Positions 41,102 to 50,737 of a stretch of DNA of 64,000 bases are shown here, piece by piece. Source of the stretch: SM1-50 sp964467345. GTDB lineage: Archaea > Thermoplasmatota > E2 > DHVEG-1. The stretch's first letter is position 1, and each line of letters starts with the position of its first letter. Both the position numbers and the translations under genes were made by a program. Location: NCBI GenBank assembly GCA_964467345.1, contig CAYXPY010000001.1:62001-126000 (forward strand), read 5' to 3'. The notes beneath the pieces are model-generated. The model saw only the letters and a list, made by a program, of their open reading frames with translations. It was not told the DNA's origin and searched no databases.

Positions 41102-44100
41102 GAGGATGGGATGAAACTAAAGAAATTGCTGATAGTGATTATTGGTATCTTACAATTTACACAATGTATGGGTTTTTTGGGTCTCATCCAGACAAGCAAA
41201 GCAGATACACCCCCCACACTCTATGTAGGACAGCAGGAGACCTACACGCACATCCAGGATGCACTCGACGATGCGGCAGATGGCTATAGAATCTTTGTCT
41301 ACAACGGCACCTATAACGAGAACCTGATTATCAACAATCGAATCGACCTCTTTGGTGAAGATCGGAGCAATACGATCATCATAGGCGACGCAACGACAGT
41401 GATAACAGTAAATGCAGATAACGTCAATATCAGTCATTTTACAATAAAAAACAACGGTCCATTAGAAGCAAGTAGCGTTCTTCGTATAAACGGCTTGAAC
41501 TCGATTATAACTGATAACATCATTTCAGATGGATACCACGGAATTTACCTCTATAACACATATAATCATCTAATCTATGACAATGTGATTATCAATAATT
41601 CAGGGGATGGTATACGACTCTATCAATCATATAATATCATCAATATTAGTTATAATTCAGTATCCAAAAATAAGAACGGCATCTACCTGTACGAATCAGA
41701 TGGAGTCCGGATTTACAATAATAAGCTCCAAAATAACAACCAAAGCGGCATCTTCCTTAACAGCACATGCCAGAATAATATCATCAGCAAGAATAATGCT
41801 TCTCAAAATGGCGTCCATGGGATCTACTTAAACGACTACAGTGATTATCAAACGATAGTAGACAATCAAATCTTCTACAATAAAAACTCAGGATTGGTTT
41901 TAGAAAACTGTAGTATGAATTTAAAAATAGACGGAAACACAGTCATAGGCAACACCAATTATGGTATAATGATTATAGGTTCAACAAACAACATCAGTAA
42001 CAACCTTGTTTCTCAGAATAAAAAAGACGGTATGTATCTCTCTGCTGACGATCATAACATGATTTATAAAAATACTATCACGTATAACACACTCGCAGGA
42101 ATCCGGATGTATAATTCTACCTATAACTACATCCGAAACAATAGAATTGGTTTTAACAAAGAATGTGGTATCTATCTTGATTTTTTTACCATACATAATC
42201 TGATTTACAATAATTACTTCCAGGACAACACAAAAAATGCAATTGATAAGAGTATCAATCGCAATAGATGGAATATCACGAGAACAACCGGAACAAACAT
42301 AATCCAAGGAACAACACTCCATGGTAACTACTGGGATGACTTTGATGAATCCAGTGAGGGAGCAATAGATGATGACTCAGATGGGGTTGCAGATGCACCA
42401 TACACAATTTATGCTTTGAACACGGACAAAGGACCCATTCTTGATACAATAAATCCTTGGATACAGCTTCCTGTTGCATCTCCGGTTTCACAAACATTAG
42501 GAAGGAATACAAATCTTACCGTTCTAATAACTGACAATACGAAAATCAAGGAGGTTTATCTTAATATCTCTGGCCCAAACGGTCAGCGATTCAACACGAG
42601 CATCACTCAAAATAAGACAGGAGACACGTACTATTGTAATAAAATATTCTCATCGACTGGCAATTATACGTTTTTTATTGCTGCACGAGACCCACGGAAT
42701 TGGAACTTTTCGGCAAATCAGACATTTTCCATTCGACCTGGAGAAAAACCAACAGTAAAAGACAATTCACCGTTGACTGCAAAACCTTCAAAGAAATACA
42801 CCTTTAATGCAACCGTAACCTCAAAAAACGCCGTCGCCTCTGACCTGCAGGTCTTCGTCAGCTGGAGTCATGGAACTATCAGGAATAACTCAACGATGGT
42901 ACTCTCTCGAGGCAACTATTTTGTCGCAACAGTCACTCTTGCACATAGTATCGAAAATCTTACCTATCATTTCTATGCAACTGACAAATGGGGAAGCAGC
43001 GTTGTTACTGAAAATAAAAAAATAAAAGTCATCGATACAGAACCTCCTGTGATTCATATCAACCGTTATGGCCCATCTGTTCAGGATTTTCCAAATAGTT
43101 ACACCTATGAAGCAACAATAACCGACGACTCTATTGTATCAACAGTGACGATCGAATATTGGTATAACAGCAGCAATAAGATGAAGACAAATATGGATTC
43201 AATGACAAATAATCGCTATAAAAAAGTGATTATTTTTGATGACGACACCCCTGAACTTTTTTGCATCATCAATGCAACTGACATCGCAGGAAACAAAAAT
43301 GATACCAGGAATCCTATCGCATGTCACAACGGTCCATATAACGGTTTTATTCTCCAAGAGATAACATTTAATGGATCGAAGAGTTTCGATCTCGATGGAA
43401 CGATTACCAATTATTCATGGGATTTCGGTGACGGTACAACAGCAAACAATTCCCTAGCGACACATGCGTATTTTTCAAGCGGTACCTATACTGTGACATT
43501 AACTGTGACCGATGATCAAGGAAAAAAAGGAACAAACCAGACCCGTATTACAGTCATCCCATTCTCCCAACATTTGATACCGCTTGATCAACTTGCCCTC
43601 ATTAACACAAGGTATAATCTTAATCTCAGTGAACCTTTCTTCTGTTACGATTCCGATGGTAATGGAGCTGTAGATAAATTTGTCGATCCTGCCCAGATAC
43701 TTATCACCATTCATGATACGCCACTGAATTTCAACAGCAACACCTTATTTTTAATTTCAATCGGTGAAGATGCTATTCCTGAATTCTTCTGGGAAACGAC
43801 GACTGATCTGATTTTCCCTATTACACACACGATAGGAATGATTCAGAACAAGATAGTCGATGATTTAAATGAACAAGCTAAATTATATGTCACAGTTGAC
43901 AAGGGACAATGGATCTATATAGAAATCGATGATCCATACCCTGATTCACCAGTCACCATTACTACGAAAGGCAGGATGCTTTCTGCCGATAATTATTGGA
44001 GGAAAAATCAAAAAATCTATGTCTTTGACGATCCTGAAACCAGCTACGAGTTTCTTTTTATTAATATTTTCCCACCGCTGAGTGTGATCTTTTCACCAGC

Positions 44101-44752
44101 TGACGGGGGAGTGATCGATGGCGATTATCCAACAATCAGAATTACATATAATGCACCAGTGACCATCATCTCTGCGATATTTAATCAAGACGACATTCAT
44201 GCTGAGCTACTACGTTTAGACGATAAAAGTTACTTGTACACACCCCCAGGCTATCTGGAAAATGGAACGTATGAACTTGAAATCCAGGCGCAGGCTCTGC
44301 AAGGAAAAGGATACCTCGCCACTTCAGCTGTGTATTTTTATTTTTCCTATGAGCCAGCACCCCAGAAGAGTTTTCTTGAAAACAACTGGTTTTTGATACT
44401 CACAGGTATTTTGGTTGGTATGATTGGAGGTATGCTGGTATTCTTTAGAACAAAGGATATCACCATTGAGGGATTTGTCTATCTGAGGAACAAAAAAATC
44501 ATCCCGTTTTTTAAATCTGTTATCGTTGGACCTGTAAGCATCCAGATACCTCAGGAGCAGTTCAGCAAAGCCGAATTTTATATTGATGGGCAACTGAAAG
44601 ACGAAGTGACATCCTTTCCGGTCCGTTGGCAATGGAACGAAAAAGCGTTCCTGAAGCATACGCTTGAAACAAAAATTTATGACCAGGAAGGAAACAGCGC
44701 TTCAAGTGGTGAATTAGAATTCTATATTTTCAACCCGTTAAAAGGTAAATAA
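41078..44752 (+). CDS. Giant secreted beta-helix (NosD-like) and PKD-domain surface protein
   Basis: A signal peptide (MKLKKLLIVIIGILQFTQCM) is followed by a NosD-type right-handed parallel beta-helix (about residues 50-400) with many GIYLYxSxxNxIxxN-like coils. Ig/cadherin-like modules come next (about 470-750), then a PKD domain (YSWDFGDGTTANN). More beta domains, a transmembrane helix near residue 1120 and a C-terminal beta domain (AEFYIDGQLKDEV) end it. The protein is probably anchored at the cell surface for adhesion or polysaccharide binding. The start is unclear: ATG at 41078, 41084 (after AGGAG) or 41111 (directly at the signal peptide). Confidence 0.85.
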   Translation: MHMQLHMHEDGMKLKKLLIVIIGILQFTQCMGFLGLIQTSKADTPPTLYVGQQETYTHIQDALDDAADGYRIFVYNGTYNENLIINNRIDLFGEDRSNTIIIGDATTVITVNADNVNISHFTIKNNGPLEASSVLRINGLNSIITDNIISDGYHGIYLYNTYNHLIYDNVIINNSGDGIRLYQSYNIINISYNSVSKNKNGIYLYESDGVRIYNNKLQNNNQSGIFLNSTCQNNIISKNNASQNGVHGIYLNDYSDYQTIVDNQIFYNKNSGLVLENCSMNLKIDGNTVIGNTNYGIMIIGSTNNISNNLVSQNKKDGMYLSADDHNMIYKNTITYNTLAGIRMYNSTYNYIRNNRIGFNKECGIYLDFFTIHNLIYNNYFQDNTKNAIDKSINRNRWNITRTTGTNIIQGTTLHGNYWDDFDESSEGAIDDDSDGVADAPYTIYALNTDKGPILDTINPWIQLPVASPVSQTLGRNTNLTVLITDNTKIKEVYLNISGPNGQRFNTSITQNKTGDTYYCNKIFSSTGNYTFFIAARDPRNWNFSANQTFSIRPGEKPTVKDNSPLTAKPSKKYTFNATVTSKNAVASDLQVFVSWSHGTIRNNSTMVLSRGNYFVATVTLAHSIENLTYHFYATDKWGSSVVTENKKIKVIDTEPPVIHINRYGPSVQDFPNSYTYEATITDDSIVSTVTIEYWYNSSNKMKTNMDSMTNNRYKKVIIFDDDTPELFCIINATDIAGNKNDTRNPIACHNGPYNGFILQEITFNGSKSFDLDGTITNYSWDFGDGTTANNSLATHAYFSSGTYTVTLTVTDDQGKKGTNQTRITVIPFSQHLIPLDQLALINTRYNLNLSEPFFCYDSDGNGAVDKFVDPAQILITIHDTPLNFNSNTLFLISIGEDAIPEFFWETTTDLIFPITHTIGMIQNKIVDDLNEQAKLYVTVDKGQWIYIEIDDPYPDSPVTITTKGRMLSADNYWRKNQKIYVFDDPETSYEFLFINIFPPLSVIFSPADGGVIDGDYPTIRITYNAPVTIISAIFNQDDIHAELLRLDDKSYLYTPPGYLENGTYELEIQAQALQGKGYLATSAVYFYFSYEPAPQKSFLENNWFLILTGILVGMIGGMLVFFRTKDITIEGFVYLRNKKIIPFFKSVIVGPVSIQIPQEQFSKAEFYIDGQLKDEVTSFPVRWQWNEKAFLKHTLETKIYDQEGNSASSGELEFYIFNPLKGK

Positions 44753-44754
44753 TT

Positions 44755-45663
44755 TTAAACAATCGATTCGTCCTTCGTTGATGTGTCTTTTCCAGAGAGA
44801 AACGTCAAACCCTCTTCGGTCAGTTCTATCTCGTTATATGACACATAATGAAGAAGCTCATTTTGCAGTAATTTACGGACGATTTGTTCAAATTCAATCT
44901 TTGAGACATGAAGGACCACGGAAGCTGTTTCTGCATCCATATCTCTGGATTGTAGCATCCTTAAAAGCTCAATTTCTTTGTCCGTGAGCATGACTTCGTC
45001 TTGATATTCAGCAGAGGGATCTTCATACTCCTGAGTGAGATTCGTAACATAACTTTCAATGATTGTATCTAGGTTCAGACGATCGAGTTCCTTTCCTTCT
45101 TTACTGTAGAGGACACAGGTTTTTTGTAAAGGATCATATTTCCAGGATCCTACGTTTTTCCAGCTGTAACCCAGAAGACTTACATCATCTCGGTGTATGA
45201 TACCATCACCAGTTCGTTTCATCTGCGTCTGTTGTTTCTTCTTTCTATGCTGTCTATGCATGTAACGTTGTTCTGTCTGCAGAAGCGCTAAATCAACACC
45301 ATAGTGACGTAGCTGCATGACAATTTGTTCTCCAGCTTGTTGCTTGAGTTCTTTTATGAAGAATAAACCTGTTTTTCCAACAAGGTCCATATAGACAATC
45401 CTAATTATCGCTTCGACTGCAGTTCCTAAACGAGAAGGATCAACAGTGTTTATCTCTTCAGAGATGTTGATGATAATCTCTGAGTTAGTGAACTCCGGAT
45501 TTTCGATATTTATATATTTTAAAAAATCGTAATTTTGTTCTAATGTTTTTATGATAGCACCTATGACGGTCGCTGCAAAAGTCTGTGAGGTTCGCCGGCT
45601 TGCAACAGAATATAAAGTACGAAGGACTCCACCGATGACTTCAGTGTTTTTCAGATCAGTCAT
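44755..45663 (-). CDS. Unrecognised two-part protein with C-terminal winged helix, partner of a histidine kinase
   Basis: The 302-aa protein has an alpha/beta N-terminal region (about residues 1-125) that I do not recognise. A basic linker (HRQHRKKKQQTQMKR) follows, then a small central region. A winged-helix-like C-terminus (about 215-290, LTDKEIELLRMLQSRDMDAE and LHVSKIEFEQIVRKLLQNEL) closes it. The gene begins 6 bases after the stop of the multi-PAS kinase gene on the same strand. Co-transcription suggests it is an output or partner of that kinase. No phosphoacceptor (receiver) domain is visible. Confidence 0.6.
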   Translation of the reverse strand: MTDLKNTEVIGGVLRTLYSVASRRTSQTFAATVIGAIIKTLEQNYDFLKYINIENPEFTNSEIIINISEEINTVDPSRLGTAVEAIIRIVYMDLVGKTGLFFIKELKQQAGEQIVMQLRHYGVDLALLQTEQRYMHRQHRKKKQQTQMKRTGDGIIHRDDVSLLGYSWKNVGSWKYDPLQKTCVLYSKEGKELDRLNLDTIIESYVTNLTQEYEDPSAEYQDEVMLTDKEIELLRMLQSRDMDAETASVVLHVSKIEFEQIVRKLLQNELLHYVSYNEIELTEEGLTFLSGKDTSTKDESIV

Positions 45664-45669
45664 ACGTCA

Positions 45670-48600
45670 TCACGTTTTGAAATCAACAATCATTTTGTAG
45701 ATATAGGGAAGCTGTATTATAAATCTGCTTCCTTTACCAACCTCACTTTCAGCCCAAATCGTTCCATTGTGTTTTTTGATAATTTCTTTTGATATAAACA
45801 ACCCAAGACCCGTGCCTTCATTATTACGGTCTTCGCCTGTATATGCTTGATAGAATTTTGTAAAAATTTTTTTGAGTTCATCTTGGGAAATCCCAATCCC
45901 AGTGTCCACAACGGAAATTAAAATATGATTATCTTTCTTTTCAACATCTAAACCGATGAAACCGCAGTCGGTGAATTTAAGGGAATTTCCTATAAGGTTT
46001 TTTAACACCTGAGATAAACGAATTTTGTCACCAATGATATGGGGTAGTTGCGTTGGGATATTGACCTGGAATTCTAGTTTTTTATTGATAATTGCTGGTC
46101 TCATGTCCTCGACGATTTCATTGAGGAATTCAACAGGATCTATTTTTTCCATATCGAATCGCATCGTGTCGCTATCAAGTCGTGCGACATCCAAGATGTC
46201 ATTGACAAGTTTCAGAAGTCGTTCTGCGTTTCGGAGACTGATTTTCGCCCAATTCCGAATCTTTTCATTGCTTTCATTATCGTGAATGATGAGATCCAGG
46301 TATCCTTTTATAGGAGTGACAGGTGAGCGAAGTTCATGAGCTGCGATGTTCATGAACTCTGTCTTTAATCGTTCGTTTTTCTTTAATTCATCTTCAATTT
46401 CTCTCCGTTGGGTGATATCACGGACGGTACAGACAACACCACCGAATTCTGTTTGTTTCGTCAGAGGTGCTATGTTGACTTCGATTGGGATAATATCACC
46501 ATTACCAGATACAAGTTCCAATTCAACGTTCTCAATCTTATCGTTTTTCTTTCGTACATCAATAAAAATTTGTTGGAAGAAATAGACTGAATCCTCAAGA
46601 AGATAGTTACGAAACGGTGTTGCTAATATCTGACTTTTCCGTCGTCCACATAGTTTTTCAAAAGAAGGATTTACATAGGTAAGCCGTCCTAGTGAATCTG
46701 TCGTAAACACGCCATCAGCAGAAGTTTCAGCAAGGATACGATATTTCTCCTCAGACTTCACAAGTTCTTCCCAGACTTTCTTACGATCGGTGATATCCTC
46801 GATAGATCCTACGACATATTCAGGTGTATTTATTCCATCGAAAATGATGGTAAAGGTGTCCCGCATCCACCTATAACCTCGTGTTTTATGTTTGAAGCGG
46901 TATTCGATTGATTGAACAGCATTTTCTTTTAATTCATTAGATTTGATTATGTCAAGATGCTGGGTCCATTGAAGAGAATCCTCCGGATGGATGAATTCTT
47001 CTATCTTTTTTATGGGATAAGCGGTCATCTCCTTTGGCCCATATCCTATAACTTTCATTGAAGACGGGCTGACATAATCACAAGTTTGATTCTTTAAATT
47101 AAACTGATAGATCATATCAAGGGAGTTTTCCAAAACCACCTGAAATCTCTTTTCATTGTCACTTGCTGTTTCAACTGCGTTGAAGTTTTGATTATTATCG
47201 ATATAGAAACCCATGATTGAAAAAGGTTGAGCCGATTCATTTTTGATCATATTAGCATAAAGCTTCGCCTGAAATGTAGTCCTGTCTTTTCTCACGCATG
47301 TTATCTCACCAATCCACTGCTTCTTCTGGTTCAGTGTCTGGACTATTTCATTAGTTTGTTCTTTCATGGTCCAGAATTTCGTCACTGATTTTCCGATGAT
47401 ATCTTTATTGTGAGTATAGCCCCACATTCTGAGAAATGAATCATTTGCATAGGTGATCTTTCCATTCAGGTCAATTAAGGTAATCGGACAAATTGAGGAT
47501 GCTATCGCGTCATCTTTTATTTTCATAAGATCTTCATTGTTTTTTCGTTTGGTAATATCAGACAGAACGACAAGATATCCAAAACTCTGTTCTTGTTCGT
47601 TTAAAAGAGGTGATGCGTAAATGATGCCTCTCCTCTGTTTGTTCTGTTTCGAAACGACATCGATTTCAACAGGCACGGATTTTTTGACAACTTTACCCTT
47701 TAAAAAAATCTTTTTAATCGTTCGTCTAGATTCTTTTGTAAACAAGGGCAAATTATAAAAATTCATCCCTTTTATTTGATAGGGCGGACAGGTGACCCAT
47801 TCGGTGATTGTGTTATTTGTATCTACTATCACACCATCATTATCTACGAGAATAATCGCATGTGGAAAAAAGTCGAACATCATGCGATGAAGGTTTTCCT
47901 GTTCCAATAACATGTCTTGTGTTTTTTTATTCTCAGTGATATCCTTTGAGATAACCAAAACCTCATTTATTTGAGAAGTCGAAGCATCTTTCACAGGATT
48001 AATGGTCCTAGTGAACCAACTCCCATTCCTACTATGTGTATCTTTCAGAGGTAGCTCGTGATCCAATACCCAGGACAGCTTTTCTGTAAACTCCTTAGTT
48101 TCTTCAGGTGAATGAAAATCATGATAGGTTTTTCCTAACACGTCTATCCGCGTACGACCAAGTTGTGACAGGAACGCGTCATTTACCATAAGATATCGGC
48201 AATTCGCGTCTAAGAGGCATATCGAGTCGTCCGAATATTGAATAATTGATTCGAGATGTTTTTCTTTCCGTTTTTGTTCTGAGATATCTTTTATGATGTA
48301 CAGATACCCAAGATTTTTTCCATTAACGTTTTTCAAATTACATAAGGAAACCACGGCATCCAGTGTACCTTGGTTTTTCGAAAGTATCTTTGTTTGTATT
48401 TGGTGCTGGAGACCCATGTGATTTTCTAATTTTCTTTCCAAGGTTGACCATTCATTTGTTGAATGAAGTGAAGCAACTGATTGTAAATACAGTTCGACAT
48501 CGGTTTTTTCAAGGAGGGTTTCCGTATAAGCATTCCAGGAGATAATGCGTTTTTGTGTATCTAGAACAAGAATAGCAAGCAGTGAGTTTTCAAACGCATT

Positions 48601-48804
48601 GCGATAGATTACTGAAAGATGCTCAGGACTAAGAGTATTGCATCGTGTTTGAAAAGGTTCTAAAAGGACAGTGGACGTATCTGAATTCTCTGTGAAGCGA
48701 TCATCTGATTTTGCTATCGTCTTACCATTGCGGGAGGTTTTTTCCTGAGAGTTCCTTATCCGTTCTTCCTCTCGTAATATTTTTACAATTTCAGGTTCGC
48801 TTGT
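45670..48804 (-). CDS. Soluble multi-PAS sensor histidine kinase
   Basis: The protein has no transmembrane segment. About six PAS domains in tandem cover residues 50-810 (repeated NxxExxLGxTYHDF-like and ITxRK linkers such as VVLSDITKRK, VGSIEDITDRK). The HisKA domain has the phosphorylatable His in NIAAHELRSPVTPIKGYLDL (near residue 825). The HATPase domain shows IGNSLKFTD, VDTGIGIS and GTGLGLFIS. The start is probably ATG 48804 (MTSEPEIVK); the longer frame reaches 48858. The nearby stand-alone receiver at 48890 is the likely phosphate acceptor, with the 302-aa winged-helix protein as co-transcribed partner. Confidence 0.92.
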   Translation of the reverse strand, partial: TSEPEIVKILREEERIRNSQEKTSRNGKTIAKSDDRFTENSDTSTVLLEPFQTRCNTLSPEHLSVIYRNAFENSLLAILVLDTQKRIISWNAYTETLLEKTDVELYLQSVASLHSTNEWSTLERKLENHMGLQHQIQTKILSKNQGTLDAVVSLCNLKNVNGKNLGYLYIIKDISEQKRKEKHLESIIQYSDDSICLLDANCRYLMVNDAFLSQLGRTRIDVLGKTYHDFHSPEETKEFTEKLSWVLDHELPLKDTHSRNGSWFTRTINPVKDASTSQINEVLVISKDITENKKTQDMLLEQENLHRMMFDFFPHAIILVDNDGVIVDTNNTITEWVTCPPYQIKGMNFYNLPLFTKESRRTIKKIFLKGKVVKKSVPVEIDVVSKQNKQRRGIIYASPLLNEQEQSFGYLVVLSDITKRKNNEDLMKIKDDAIASSICPITLIDLNGKITYANDSFLRMWGYTHNKDIIGKSVTKFWTMKEQTNEIVQTLNQKKQWIGEITCVRKDRTTFQAKLYANMIKNESAQPFSIMGFYIDNNQNFNAVETASDNEKRFQVVLENSLDMIYQFNLKNQTCDYVSPSSMKVIGYGPKEMTAYPIKKIEEFIHPEDSLQWTQHLDIIKSNELKENAVQSIEYRFKHKTRGYRWMRDTFTIIFDGINTPEYVVGSIEDITDRKKVWEELVKSEEKYRILAETSADGVFTTDSLGRLTYVNPSFEKLCGRRKSQILATPFRNYLLEDSVYFFQQIFIDVRKKNDKIENVELELVSGNGDIIPIEVNIAPLTKQTEFGGVVCTVRDITQRREIEDELKKNERLKTEFMNIAAHELRSPVTPIKGYLDLIIHDNESNEKIRNWAKISLRNAERLLKLVNDILDVARLDSDTMRFDMEKIDPVEFLNEIVEDMRPAIINKKLEFQVNIPTQLPHIIGDKIRLSQVLKNLIGNSLKFTDCGFIGLDVEKKDNHILISVVDTGIGISQDELKKIFTKFYQAYTGEDRNNEGTGLGLFISKEIIKKHNGTIWAESEVGKGSRFIIQLPYIYKMIVDFKT

Positions 48805-48889
48805 CATAATTCCCTTCCGAGGAATACCTGTAAGTATTTTTGCATCCCATTTTTGCATCCCATTTGAAATAAAAAAACCTACTGTTTGT

Positions 48890-49252
48890 TTACGTTTTTA
48901 ATATCTTATCGACCCGCTGTAAGAGCGTCTCCTTGTCAAAGGGTTTCATAATGTAATCTGCCAATCCTTCATCAATCAAGACCTGCTTTCGCTTCTCAGA
49001 GATGTCTAAAACACTCATGAATGCGACTTTGATGTCCTTGTTTTTCTTTTTGATACGGTTAAAAACATCCCAACCGCTCATACCCGGCATCATAATATCT
49101 AATAAAACCAAGTCGACCTTTTCTTTTTCAAGTCTGCGTAATGCTTCCTCACCGCTGTAGGATGGCACGACGGTATATCCCCCTAGTTCCAGGACAGTTC
49201 TTGTCAAATCAACGATGTCAGGTTCGTTATCGACGACCATAATTTTTTTCAT
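48890..49252 (-). CDS. Single-domain response regulator
   Basis: The 120-aa CheY-like receiver has acidic residues at Asp8 and Asp12, phosphoacceptor Asp52 (LVLLDIMMPGMSG) and Lys103 (YIMKPFD). There is no output domain. It lies directly upstream of the PAS kinase on the same strand and is likely phosphorylated by it. Output may pass by protein contact, possibly to the winged-helix protein at 44755. Confidence 0.93.
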   Translation of the reverse strand: MKKIMVVDNEPDIVDLTRTVLELGGYTVVPSYSGEEALRRLEKEKVDLVLLDIMMPGMSGWDVFNRIKKKNKDIKVAFMSVLDISEKRKQVLIDEGLADYIMKPFDKETLLQRVDKILKT

Positions 49253-49424
49253 GTTATCGGCTCCTCATCCATGTTCGTAAGGCCGGTTTGGCTATAAGAA
49301 CATATCGTAAATTGTTTATTATAATTATTCTTTTTTGTCTGATTGTCACTAGCCCATTTAAGAAAAAGAAAAGTATAAAATCTCATCAACGATATGATTT
49401 TTGATAAAACCTGATGGGTGCGCC

Positions 49425-49928
49425 ATGAAGAAAAATGAAAATATCTTTATTTCCTTGGAGTTACAAAGAAATTTCGATTTAAAAGCACTAACACTCAGCG
49501 TTCAATTCGATAGAAATGCTCCTAATTTTTCAGAGGAAAATGAACATATCAACTGGTCTCCCACACCAGATGAGCTCGATTTTATAAAAGAGGCTTTTGA
49601 GCTAATCGGAGGCAATACCATTCAAATAAAAGAGGTGAAGGAGACCCAAGAGGTCGAGAGTACACCGGCATTAGGCATGGAGACAACAGAGCATTCGCAT
49701 CGCTCTTCTGAGATTCGGATTGCCCCTTTACCAAACGACCTAACCGCTGAAATAACAGAGGGTCCAAGAACCCCCCATCTGAAAAGAAAGGATGATGAGG
49801 AAAAAATTTTCATACAAGCGGATGAGAAAAAAATCGATGAAATATTAAAACGAAAAAAACAGCAGTACGAAACAGATGATGATATAGAAATTGACGATAA
49901 GATGACGAAACAAAAAAAGAAGAAATAA
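49425..49928 (+). CDS. Charged, probably disordered hypothetical protein
   Basis: About 167 aa from ATG 49425 (MKKNENIFISLELQRNFD). A short N-terminal beta-like region (FDLKALTLSVQFDR) is followed by highly charged sequence ending in KMTKQKKKK. No family is recognised. A TATA-like AGTATAAAA at 49372-49380 gives a leader of about 20 bases. An in-frame TTG at 49401 would add eight residues. Its neighbours are the response regulator (divergent) and the radical SAM gene (convergent). Confidence 0.5.
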   Translation: MKKNENIFISLELQRNFDLKALTLSVQFDRNAPNFSEENEHINWSPTPDELDFIKEAFELIGGNTIQIKEVKETQEVESTPALGMETTEHSHRSSEIRIAPLPNDLTAEITEGPRTPHLKRKDDEEKIFIQADEKKIDEILKRKKQQYETDDDIEIDDKMTKQKKKK

Positions 49929-49942
49929 TGGTTTTTTATAAA

Positions 49943-50737
49943 TCAAAGAGGGATTTTATCAGGGATATCGTATTTTTTATGGTATTTTGAAAGGGCATCA
50001 TTCACTTCTGTCATGTAGGTCTTATCAGGTTTGATACTGTGTTCATACAAGGCATCGTATCTTTGAAGGAGGCCAGGATAGTGTATTTTTATCAATTGTC
50101 GATAATGCTGTTTTTGATCTCCCTTCAATTCTAAGAACTTATGAAGCAGATATTGTGCATCAACACTCTGCGCGGCTTCAAACAGTGAATCTAACTCAGA
50201 GTCGGAGATATACGGTAAAAGTGGTATGAAGGCGATGCCTGCCTTGATATGATGCTTTCGAAGTATTTGTAGGGTCCTTATCCGTTCTGAAGGAGAGGGG
50301 ACCGCTGGCTCAAAGACTTGAACGACTTGAGGATTCAATGACAATAGACTTATTGTTACTATGCAATCTAGGTGAGTGATAAGATCAATATCTCTTAAAA
50401 CTAAAGGTGATTTTGTGATGATATGACAAGAGAAATGATGGTCTTTTATGGTTTCAAGAACCAGCTTTGTTATTTCATAATCTTTTTCTGCGTTTTGATA
50501 GGGGTCATGGACTGATCCTATGATAATCCGACCGGGTTCCATCGATGTCAGTTCTTTTTTTAATACATCGATGATATTTTTTTTAATGTAGATTATGTTT
50601 TCAAAGGAGGAATCACAGTACTGGCACCCGAATTCACAGTTCTGATAGGGATCAATACAATAATCACCATAAAAAAGTGAGTCTTTTTTCATGATCCTTT
50701 TAATAATCGAATCACAGTTAATCGATTTGTACTCCAT
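49943..50737 (-). CDS. Radical SAM protein, SPL-like family
   Basis: The radical SAM cluster motif CxxxCxxC is present as NCEFGCQYCDSS around residues 32-43, preceded by YCIDPYQ. IIGSVHDPYQNAEKDYEITK and HIITKSPLVLRDIDLI follow as in the SPL/COG1533-type family, whose founding member repairs spore photoproducts. Most archaeal members have unknown substrates. The gene starts the base after the argS stop, so translation is coupled to argS. Confidence 0.85.
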   Translation of the reverse strand: MEYKSINCDSIIKRIMKKDSLFYGDYCIDPYQNCEFGCQYCDSSFENIIYIKKNIIDVLKKELTSMEPGRIIIGSVHDPYQNAEKDYEITKLVLETIKDHHFSCHIITKSPLVLRDIDLITHLDCIVTISLLSLNPQVVQVFEPAVPSPSERIRTLQILRKHHIKAGIAFIPLLPYISDSELDSLFEAAQSVDAQYLLHKFLELKGDQKQHYRQLIKIHYPGLLQRYDALYEHSIKPDKTYMTEVNDALSKYHKKYDIPDKIPL

